Part shown: positions 1 through 8,486 of the stretch, one piece after another
Position numbering within the stretch: position 1 is the stretch's first letter
Layout of the letters: every line of letters begins with the position of its first letter
Source: Thecamonas trahens ATCC 50062
Lineage: Eukaryota > Apusozoa > Apusomonadida > Apusomonadidae
NCBI RefSeq assembly: GCF_000142905.1
Contig: NW_013657667.1
Location: 11,722-75,721, forward strand
Direction: 5' to 3'
Length of the DNA: 64,000 nucleotides
Translations under genes and position numbers: made by a program
Notes under the pieces: model-generated
What the model was told of the DNA's origin: nothing
The model's input: only the letters and a program-made list of their open reading frames with translations
Database searches by the model: none

Positions 1-404
1 TCCACCTCCCCCCTTGCGCCCCCTCTCACTGGACCTACCCAGCACGCAAATGCCTGCGAGGATAGCTGTTCGCAGCAGCGGCAGCTGGTCCTTCCCAAGC
101 AACTCGACCATGTTGGACTGTGTTGGAGGCAAGTGTGCACAACCACTGCCACCAGCCCCCACAGGCCAGACCAGCCAGCCGCCTTGATCCCGCTGGCTTT
201 GAGCCCTCCCTTCCCCACACTGACAAGCTCCCCCTCCCTCGTCCTCACCCTCCCCCCTCCCCCCTACCCCTCCCTCCCCTCCCCCCCACCTCCCCCTCCC
301 CCCTCATCACTGCCCATCCGATGATCGCCATCCCCCATCGCAGCTGTCCCTCTTCCCCAACCCGATCCGTCGTCCCTACCACCCCTCTCTCTTTACACTC
401 TCTC
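1..404. other. Upstream region of GlyRS gene, C-rich
   Basis: I see no convincing gene here. Positions about 248-303 are an almost pure C/T tract with runs of C, and CGCAG precedes the GlyRS region near 345. The tract lies on the coding strand of the next gene, as do similar tracts before other genes in the window. It may be promoter, 5' UTR, or the 3' part of a 5' UTR intron; the sequence alone does not decide. Confidence 0.5.
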
Positions 405-2847
405 ATGTCCGCAGAGACGCTCGAGTCTGTGCAGGAGCTGCTCAACCTTGAGATTGCCAAGGTCAAGGCACTCAAGGCAGCCAATGCATGCAAGGATGAG
501 TACATCCCCATCATTGCCGCACTTAAGGATCTTAAGAAGCGTCGTGATGCCTTCCTCAAGAACGTCGAGGACCGTGTCAAGTTCCCCGTCAACCGTGAGG
601 CCCTCGAGTCGGTGGCCAAGCGCCGGTTCTTCTTCATCAACGGCTTCGAGATCTACGGCGGTACGTCATGCCGCTCCACATTACAGCTCCCCTTCTCCAA
701 CCCCTTCCCACCCTCTTCCCACACCATGGTATAAGCCCGTGTCATGCCTTCCTTCCCTCCTCCTCCTCCTCCCCCCCCCTCTTCCTCCCTCTCCTTCCCC
801 GCTGTGCCGCTCTTGGTCTCTGTCCATTTTTTAAGTGTGGATGGCAGCGGGCAAAGGTGCGACGCCCTCGCCCTCGCCATCGACGCCACATCGAAGCCCC
901 CAAGCACGTTCAATGCTCCGTCGTCACATCAAAGCCCACACCGATGAGGCGGCGGTATACATTGCACCGCAGTCGAATCGCTTGTGCTCTGCACGCCGGG
1001 CATCGGAGGTGTTGTCGCTTGATTCGATGATGGGCATGGGCAGAGCCTCACTCACCCCGCGGGTACGCTTGGTTGTGACCTTAGGTGTTGCCGGCCTGTT
1101 TGATCTCGGCCCGCCGGGCTGCGCGCTCAAGAACAACATCGTGGACACGTGGCGGTCGCACTTTGTTCATCGCGAGTCGATGCTCGAGCTCGAGTGCTCG
1201 ATCCTCACGCCGTACGACGTGCTCAAGACGTCTGGCCACGTCGACCGGTTTGTCGACTACATGGTGACGGATGTGGAGAACGGCGAGGCGTTCCGCGCGG
1301 ACCACCTGCTCGAGGACTTCCTGGAGAAGAAGCTCGAGGCGACCAAGGACGCCGAGACGCGCAAGTCGCTCAAGAACGACCTCGACAACGTCGAGTCGTT
1401 CACGCTTGCCGAGCTCGGCGAGCGGCTGGCTTTCTACGACGTCAAGTCGCCCGAGACCGGCAACGCGCTCACCGAGCCTGTGCCGTTCAACCTCATGTTT
1501 GCGACGTCGATTGGCCCGTCGGGCAACACGCCGGGCTTCCTCCGGCCGGAGACTGCGCAGGGCATCTTTGTCAACTTTACGCGCCTTCTCGACTACAACG
1601 CATCGCGGATGCCGTTTGCGGCGGCGCAGATCGGCTACTCGTACCGTAACGAAATTGCGCCGCGCAATGCGCTCCTCCGCGTCCGCGAGTTCCAGCAGGC
1701 CGAGATTGAGCACTTTGTTCACCCCAAGCGCAAGGACCACCCGCGGTTTGCCGAGGTCGCCGACCTCGAGGTCGACCTCTTCCCGTGGGAGAACCAGCTG
1801 GGCTCGCGCGAGATTGTGCGGACCACCTTTGGCGCCGCTGTTGCCGAGGGCGTCATCGACAACCAGACGCTGGCGTACTACCTCGCGCGCACCATGCTCT
1901 TCATGCACTCGATCGGCATTGTGCCCGAGCACCTCCGCTTCCGGCAGCACATGCCGACCGAGATGGCGCACTACGCCTCGGACTGCTGGGACGCCGAGAT
2001 CAACACCTCGTACGGCTGGGTCGAGGTTGCCGGCCACGCCGACCGCTCGTGCCACGACCTGACCGAGCACGCCAAGGCCACCAACTCGAAGCTGGTCGCC
2101 TACGAGCGCTTTGACGAGCCGCGCGACGTCGAGGTGGTCGAGATCGATCTCAACAAGAAGCTCATCGGCAAGACCCACCGCGGCAACGCCAAGCACATCT
2201 TTGCCCACCTCGCCGGCCTCGACGACGATGCCAAGCTTGCGCTCGCCAACGAGCTCACGGCCGCCGGCGCCGTCACCATCGCCTCGCCTGTCGGCGACCT
2301 CGAGCTCACCGCCGACATGGCCACCATCGCCACCGTCACCAAGCGCGTCTCGGGCGAGTCTTACACCCCGGCGGTCATTGAGCCCTCGTTCGGCATCGGC
2401 CGCATCCTCTACTCGGTCCTCGAGCATACCTTCTACACCCGCCCCGACGACGAGGCCCGCGCCGTCCTCGGCTTCCCCATCGGCATCGCACCTATCAAGG
2501 TCGCCCTCCTCCCGCTCTCGGCCAACGCCGCCTTTGACCCGGCTCTCGCTGACATCCGCGTCCTCCTCGAGAAGGCCCGCATTACCTTCAAGGTCGACGC
2601 CTCGGGTGCCCAGATCGGCCGCCGCTACGCCCGCTCTGACGAGGTCGGCATTCCGCTCGCCATCACCGTCGACTTCCAGACCGTCGACGACAACACCGTC
2701 ACCCTCCGCGAGCGCGACTCGATGACTCAGGTCCGCGCCTCGGTTGCCGACGTCGTCGCCGCCGTCGGCTCGCTCGTCATGGGCCTCAAGTCGTGGGAGA
2801 CCATTCGCTCCGAGCTCCCGCACTTTTCCACCGCCACCGAGGAGTAG
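405..2847 (+). CDS. GARS1: Glycyl-tRNA synthetase, two exons
   Basis: This is a class II aminoacyl-tRNA synthetase that charges tRNA-Gly, acting in the cytosol and often in mitochondria too. Exon 1 is 405-660 and exon 2 is 1085-2847. The 424-nt intron begins GTACGT and ends TTAG, and the junction restores the family block IYGGVAGLFDLGPPGCALKN. The spliced protein is 672 aa. The N-terminus is a short WHEP-like helical segment (residues 1-55). The catalytic core follows, with motif 2 around YRNEIAPR, the FRQHMPTEMAHYA block and motif 3 near EPSFGIGRI. The C-terminal anticodon-binding domain includes GRRYARSDEVG. Order and length match eukaryotic and archaeal-type alpha2 GlyRS. The start is the ATG that opens the WHEP segment; no other in-frame ATG gives a better N-terminus. 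A stop (TAG) is followed at once by a second TAG. Confidence 0.97.
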
Positions 2848-3046
2848 TAGAGACTGTCGCTTGGCCTTTTTGCCGCAGAATACAAGGAAAGTGTCCATGT
2901 TCTCAGTTGGTATCACCACCTCGCTAGCGCAGAGAGAGGACCGGCACCCGCTGTCAGCCATGATCCGTTCTGATCCGCAGCAGCCACGACGCGTCGGCCA
3001 CCGCAGGCACACGGTGACCGCTTTTATCCCACCTCACCCTCCTCCG

Positions 3047-3061
3047 CCCCCCCCCCCCCCC
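3047..3061 (+). repeat. Poly-C run (C15) before COQ10
   Basis: Fifteen C residues lie inside a longer pyrimidine tract that ends about 70 bp before the COQ10 start codon, on its coding strand. Confidence 0.9.
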
Positions 3062-3131
3062 TCCCCTCCCACTCCCGCTTCCATCCCCTCACCCACCACT
3101 GCCTCCCTGGCACCTCTTTTCCGACCACACC

Positions 3132-3908
3132 ATGCTCTTCTCCCGCCTCGCCGTCCACCGGTGCCGAGTCGCCGCTGTCTCGGCCACACTCACCGAGGCG
3201 ACGTCGGCTGGCAGCAGCAGAGGCAAGAACAGGAGCAGACGCAGTGCAGCTGCGGTGACGTTGGCTGGCAGGCGAGAGACACCAGCATGTGGCGGAGCAA
3301 TGACATCGACCTCGCTGGGCGCATCGATCGGATCGGTGCGGACGTTTCTCGAATATCTCCGTGGCGGCGGCAGCCAACCGCAATCAGACGGCCCGCGCGG
3401 CGACAAGCACCACTCGGAGACCACTGTGGTGCCGTACTCACGCGAGCTGGTCTTTGACGTGGTGGCGGATGTTGATCGGTACAAGGAGTTCATTCCGTGG
3501 TGCAGGTCGTCGCGGACGCTGCCATCGACCCAGGCGCGCAGCAAGGAGACGCCGCAGGGCGCAGAGCTTGTGGACGCCGAGCTAGTCATCGGCTTCCCGG
3601 GCTTCTCCGAGTCGTACGTCTCGCACATTGTCCTCGATCGGCCGAACGCCATCGTGGTCCGTGCTCAGCGCGGCCTCCTCTTCAACCATCTTGTCACCGA
3701 GTGGGGCTTTGCCGACGGCGATGCGCCCAACACCACCCTCGTCACCTTTTCGCTCTCTTTTGACTTTCAATCTGCGCTCCACCGCCGCGCCGCCGACCTC
3801 TTCTTCTCGCAAGTAGTTGAGACCATGGTCTCGGCCTTTGCTTCCCGCTGCGCCGATCTGCACGGCCCGCCGACGCCACCGCGACCGCGAGCTGTGATAA
3901 AGCCGTAA
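3132..3908 (+). CDS. COQ10: Coenzyme Q-binding protein COQ10 homolog
   Basis: COQ10 proteins are START-fold mitochondrial proteins that bind coenzyme Q and support respiration and Q biosynthesis. The predicted product is 258 aa. Residues 1-90 are rich in Arg, Ser and Ala, consistent with a mitochondrial presequence. The START/polyketide-cyclase-like domain follows (about 97-245), with the typical opening VPYSRELVFDVVADVDRYKE, then FIPWC, and the later segment around VTFSLSFDFQS. The gene is a single exon that starts 285 bp after the GlyRS stop on the same strand. The start is the first ATG after the C-rich leader; the next in-frame ATG (residue 57) would remove most of the presequence. COQ10A/B paralogs cannot be separated from this sequence. 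Confidence 0.92.
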   Translation: MLFSRLAVHRCRVAAVSATLTEATSAGSSRGKNRSRRSAAAVTLAGRRETPACGGAMTSTSLGASIGSVRTFLEYLRGGGSQPQSDGPRGDKHHSETTVVPYSRELVFDVVADVDRYKEFIPWCRSSRTLPSTQARSKETPQGAELVDAELVIGFPGFSESYVSHIVLDRPNAIVVRAQRGLLFNHLVTEWGFADGDAPNTTLVTFSLSFDFQSALHRRAADLFFSQVVETMVSAFASRCADLHGPPTPPRPRAVIKP

Positions 3909-4071
3909 CCACCAGCGTGTTGATGGCTCTTAGCAACCATGGTCTCCCCACATGGCCCCAGCTGCCACTCGCAACCACAGGCAACCACGCCCCGCCGATC
4001 GGTGTCTCTGGCCAGTTGTTGACCAACCAACCAACCGCCGGCCGACCAACGCGTCACCCCCCCCCTCCCCT

Positions 4072-4086
4072 CCCCCCCCCCCCCCC
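4072..4086 (+). repeat. Poly-C run (C15) before the Ubl gene
   Basis: Fifteen C residues lie within a C-rich leader about 55 bp upstream of the ATG of the ubiquitin-like gene, on its coding strand. Confidence 0.9.
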
Positions 4087-4138
4087 ACCCCTCTCCCCCA
4101 CCCCCATCTCCACACCTGACTCTCCCTCCTGCACGTGC

Positions 4139-4866
4139 ATGCCCCAAGGAATGCAGTTGCGTATCAATTGGTCCGAGGGCTTCTTCATTGTGGCTGTTGC
4201 GCCTGATGCCACTGTTGACGAGCTCCGTGTGGCCATTGCCTCGTCCCTCGACCGCGACCTGCCGGACACGGCCATTCTCTCTCCTCCTGGATCGGGTCCT
4301 GGCACCAACCTGCTCGGCATGGGTCCTGTGGCTCTGACTGATCTGGGTGTCACCTCGGACTCTGTCCTCAATCTGACCCTCTCCCCCCGCAGTCCTCCTC
4401 GCCTGCTCCCTCGCCGGCAGCAGAGGCCGTGGCAGCTGTCGAGGCTGCGGTCGAGGCTGCGGCAGAAGATCTGGCCACTCGCTCCTCAGCCGCGGCAGAG
4501 GCTGTGGCAGAGAAGGCCGACGAGGCCCGCAAGGCGGCTGTGGACGTTGCTGAGGATGTCATCGAGTCGGCGTCGGCCGCCGCCTCGGCTGCCAAGGAAT
4601 CGGCGTCGGCCGCCGCCTCGGCTGCCAAGGAATCGGCGTCGGCCGCCGCCTCGGCTGCCAAGGAATCGGCGTCGGCCGCCGCCGCATCGGCCGCCGATGC
4701 CGCCGAGAACGCCGGCGAGGCGCTGCAAGACGCTGCCGCGTCGTCGCTGGCCACCGCATCGGACGTCGTTGCCTCGGCTGACTCGTCAACCGTGCTGTAC
4801 GTGGCCGCCGGCGGTGTCGCCGTGGTGGCCATCATTGCCGGTGCGCTCCTTCTCTGGCGCCGTTAG
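4139..4866 (+). CDS. Ubiquitin-like, Ala-rich repeat, tail-anchored protein (frameshifted)
   Basis: I do not recognise a named family. The first about 80 residues read as a ubiquitin-like domain: it opens MQLRINWSEGFFIV (ATG at 4151, or 4139), has VDELRVAIASSL where ubiquitin has its helix, and ends SDSVLNLTL at the last strand. The rest is Ala-rich helix, including three near-perfect copies of an 11-residue unit (ESASAAASAAK) at about 4563-4675. It ends with one hydrophobic segment (LYVAAGGVAVVAIIAGALLL) followed by Trp-Arg-Arg, as in tail-anchored membrane proteins. The two halves are in different frames. The switch falls at a C6 run (4383-4388), and one extra C would join them into 242 aa. 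A 43-nt intron is possible but would delete the last Ubl strand. A membrane role with a cytosolic Ubl is inference. Confidence 0.7.
4563..4675 (+). repeat. 33-bp tandem repeat coding for an Ala-rich 11-mer
   Basis: About three and a half copies of a 33-bp unit (GAATCGGCGTCGGCCGCCGC plus 13 further bases) lie inside the Ala-rich region of the Ubl gene and keep the reading frame. Confidence 0.85.
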
Positions 4867-4917
4867 GTCCCCCATCCGTAACACACACTGCGCCTGCCGC
4901 CCGCTACCTGCTGCCGT

Positions 4918-7136
4918 TTACTTGCCCCTCGTCTTGCCCTTGCCCTTGCGAGTTGCCTGGCTTGTGGCGAGCTCGACCTCCATCCGGGTCATCTTCTCGG
5001 ACAGCGCGCGCTGGACCTCACGCGACTTGGCGTACTTGCGCTCGAGGCTGCGAACATCCTTCTGGGCAGCCTCTTTTTCAAACTCGGTCTGTGCCAGCTT
5101 GAGCTTGGTAGAAACAAACTCGGTCTCGAGTAGCTCGCGCTCATGCTTGGCGAGCTCGGCGTCCGAGACGGCCAGCTCGAGCATGGTTTCGAGTGCGCGG
5201 ATGCGAACGCCGTCCTCGGAGAGGCTGAGGTCATCGCACTCGGTGCCCGGCGCAACAGTCTTGGGTGCGCGGACATCGTCTGGTGCATACAGATCGACCA
5301 GCCGCTGAAGCGCGCCGACCTCGTCTGCAAGGAGCTCGTTGCGACGTTGGCTCTCGGTGAGCCTCTCGCACATCTCGTTGTAGTCGTCGGTGAGCTGGCG
5401 GAGCTCGCGGCGCTCGGCGAGAGTTCCCGGAGTCCGGAGGCTCGGCGATGGCGTTGCCGCCGCTGCTGCAGCAGCCGTCGGGAGCTCGCTGCCGTCAGTG
5501 GCCAAGATGGCGCGCCCGGACGCGGTCACCACTCGGCGGCCCTCGACGTCGAGCTTGATGACTCGCCCGTAGCCGGGCACCTCGTCCTGCAGGCCGACCG
5601 AGAGCGTGCGCCCGCCGGGCGTCCGCAGCGTCGCTCCGTCGGGCGAGAGCGCAGCAAGGGAGTACGCAGACAGCGCGCGCTCGCGAGCCGGCGGCGGCGT
5701 GGCCGGTGCGGCGGCGGCTGTGGACGCGCGCTCGAGCGCCGCCTCGGCCGCCACTAGCCGGCTCTCCAGTGACGTGATCTCGATTTTGCGCGCCTTGTTC
5801 TTGGCCTTGAGCGCGGCGACCTTGGCGGTCGAGTCCTCCAGCAACGCGAGCAGCTCGTCGCGGGTTGCGCCGCTGCTGCTCGCTCCTGAGCCGCTTGCGG
5901 CCTCCAACGACGCGTTCAGCCGCGACTCGGCCTCGAGCTCGGCGATGCGGTCGTCGGCCTCGTCGAGCTGGCTCTTGTATTGCAGGATGATGGTCGCCTT
6001 TTCGGCTACCTCCATTTGCAGCTCTTCGATGGTCTCCTCCTGCCGCTGCTTCTCTTTCCACGCGTCGGTCAGCTGCTGCTGCAGCATCTTCTGCAAGTAG
6101 CGAACCTCAGACGCGCCACCAGCGCCGCCCGGCACAGCGCCGGGGCCGACCGGGACCGAGACCGGTGCAGCTGTCGCCTCAGCAGGCGATGCTACCGACG
6201 CATCAGTCTGGCGCGAGCCGCGGAGCGACGGCGACCGCCGCTGCCGCGGCGGCGACGCCCGCAAACTGGTTGGGTGTGCTAGCGGCTGGCTGGTTGTGCT
6301 GGGCGGCGGCGGCGTTGCTGCTGCCGAGAACGACAGCGCAGGAGGAGGAGCGCTGTCCTCCTCGTCGTCCGATGAGCAGCCGGAAATCTCTGAGACCGCG
6401 GACATGGACATCGAGTCCGAGTCCGACTCCGAGTCGGATCCTGCTCCATGAGCAGCCGGCCCGCTTCCAGCGTCGTCGAGGCAGACCGAGGTGATAGTGA
6501 CGGTGAGCGAAGCCGACGCCAGCTTCTTGGACTTGATCTTGAGCGCAAGCGTCTTGGTCACCGGCTTGGCGGTCACAGTGGCGTACTCGCCAAAGTCGAC
6601 GCTTGTGGTGGCCAACGTCTTCGTCCGCGGCTTCTTCCCCGCGCCAGCCGAGGCATCGACGGCGAGCAGACTGAGGCGGTAGAGCTTGGCGTCCGCGACC
6701 GGCGCCTCGGGCGACTTGTACAGCGTGGCCAGCATGCACAGCGAGGTCTGCCACTCGACAATGCCCGAGTTTGCCACAAACGGCGCAGCAGGCGTCGATG
6801 CCGTCCGCGGTCCGCGGCGCCATGTCACAGCCAGTGGCACTGGGCGCCTGTGTGGCAAGGCGAAGCCAGACCAGCCGTTCATGCCCCCGCCATACACACA
6901 CAACACACGTAGCCGCACAACCACCAGGTACAGACAGGCCAGGCCATACATACACAGACGCAATCACCCAAAGTAGTGTATAAGTACCTTCCATCCCCCC
7001 CTCTTCCGCTCACAACCCCACCTCACCACCCATGGCCATACCACTTGGTCTTCGGCACCAGACTGGCCGAGTGGACGACGACGTCAAAGCGGAACCTCAG
7101 CTTGGCCTTGCCTATCCTCTTGATGCTCTTAATCAT
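4918..7136 (-). CDS. NT-C2 domain coiled-coil protein, two exons
   Basis: The N-terminus is an NT-type C2 domain, the lipid-binding fold of EEIG1/EHBP1 and plant PMI-like proteins. Exon 1 runs 7136-7042 (IGKAKLRFRFDVVVHSASLV); the intron is 7041-6848 (GTATGG...ACACAG); exon 2 is 6847-4918. The joined reading gives VPKTKW then LAVTWRRGPRT, the expected NT-C2 order, and the domain ends ASLTVTITSVCL. The spliced protein is 674 aa. After the C2 comes an acidic Ser/Asp stretch, Pro/Ala linkers and several long coiled-coil segments (about 290-390 and 520-660) ending in a basic GKGKTRGK tail. By analogy it links membranes to cytoskeleton or traffic factors, but no specific role can be assigned. The exon 1 start is the first ATG of the conserved block; the frame stays open somewhat further upstream. 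Confidence 0.82.
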
Positions 7137-7583
7137 GACAGAGTACACCACGGACGAGCTAGTACCAGTACCGCTACTACTATCACCAAGCACACTCTGT
7201 TGCTATCTCCTCCCCAGAACCTGTCTCTGATCCCGCGTTGAGTGTGCCCTCACCCACCTCCGAACACTGACCATTGTTCGCTACGGAGCCATGTCGCACT
7301 GTTCCTGGCCACCACCACCACCACCACCACCGCCACCACCGCCACCGCCCCCATCATACCCACCACCATTGCCACCACCATCATCATCATTGCCACTCAC
7401 CATCCCCACTGCCCCTCTGCCCACACCTTGGCCGCGGTGCAGGTGACGACGCTGTGCTGCTGAGTCCGTACCCACATCCGCGCACAGGTGCGAGCTGCGT
7501 GCTCAGTCTGCCCCTCTGTCGTCTTCAGCCTGCACCACTACCAGCAAGAAGCTTACAGCTGCGGTCGCAAGGGAACAGCTTTA
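7137..7583. other. Intergenic, with CCA-rich simple repeat
   Basis: No gene is supported. Positions about 7311-7400 are CCA/CCG and CAT-type triplet repeats. The rest is the upstream region of the minus-strand NT-C2 gene. Confidence 0.6.
7311..7350 (+). repeat. (CCA)n microsatellite
   Basis: CCA repeats lightly interrupted by CCG, continuing less regularly to about 7400. Confidence 0.9.
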
Positions 7584-8065
7584 TCACGTGTAGGTGGGCA
7601 CGGTGAGGTTGATAAGGGCCTCGATCGTCAGGGGTTCCAGATCATGTCCATGATGTGGTTTGCCCGCGGGCTCGAACTCGGGCTCACCGACATCCGAAGC
7701 GGCAGCGGGACAGTATCGTTCGCAGGAGGTGTGTGTTACGAGGGATACGCAGGGATATGCCACGGTAGGAGCAGCTCGCGGCTTCCACTGTGCGCCGGCC
7801 CATCCGCCGCATCCGATCGCGCCACAGACGGTCGCCGTGCCGCGCGCTGGCACGGTTCCACACCGTCAGGCGCATCTGGGTCCCACCGGCGCGAGCCATG
7901 CCTTGCCCCATAGATGGGCATGCTGCCGAAATAGTGACCGTCACCACTCCCATCATCGAAATCGCTCACTACGAATGAATCGGCCGACTCCGTCTCTGAG
8001 ATGGATCCAGGCGCGCCAGAGGCATCACCATCCGAGTCGACCACCATTGACATAACAAAGTCCAT
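7584..8065 (-). CDS. Doubtful small hypothetical gene
   Basis: I do not recognise this. An ATG at 8065 opens an acidic reading frame of 109 codons to 7736 (for example VVSDFDDGSGDGHYFGSMP). A second open segment in another frame ends at a TGA at 7584-7586 with the protein-like tail EALINLTVPTYT. A GTGAGC donor-like site lies just upstream of that tail. The two could be exons of one minus-strand gene, but I could not find a phase-consistent intron. The call rests only on amino-acid texture, so it may be chance. Confidence 0.25.
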
Positions 8066-8486
8066 GTTGCGCTTTTGAGTCGCAATGAGTCAAGTGTCCT
8101 TCTGTCCGGTGCGATCTATTCCCATCCCACTCATTCTCCCAGTCCAGTACAATCCAAAGTGTGACGTTTGGGCGACTCGATCCGACCAAGCCAACCGACC
8201 ACACATGCCCTGGATCAGCGAGCCAGGGGCTGGAGCCCATGCATCTTACCATCCCTGCGCTAAAACCTTTATATCTCGCCGCCTCCACAGCTCCTGAACA
8301 TGGTCTTTGTCGCAGCCCACATTCCTCGCCTTCCCCATCCCACTGCACCATGCATGCCGTGCCCCTCCCTCAACCCGCTCGCCGCGAGTCACACACCACC
8401 TACACGCCGCGAGACACGCCGCCACACGCCGTGACGCTGCCTCCACGTACCGCACCCGACTCCCCTCGACAGTGTCGACCTCACTT
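8066..8486. other. Upstream region of the SMP/RhoGEF gene
   Basis: No gene is supported. The frame of the next gene is open from 8307, so 60 more codons are possible there, but that stretch (Arg/His/Pro/Thr-rich) does not look conserved. A TTTATATC element near 8268-8275 is TATA-like, without further support. Confidence 0.4.

Noticed and set aside
1081-3012. A 643-codon open frame on the minus strand opposite GlyRS
   Set aside because: It is the antisense shadow of a highly GC3-biased gene; its composition (Arg, Gly, Val, Leu) has no domain sense. The same applies to other long antisense frames in the window.
4349-4392. A 43-nt intron in the Ubl gene
   Set aside because: It would have GT and AG ends but would remove the last strand of the ubiquitin-like domain (SDSVLNLTL). 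A one-base error in the C6 run explains the shift better.
7281-7475. Poly-Gly minus-strand frame
   Set aside because: It is the translation of a CCA/CCG simple repeat, with no sign of a real protein.
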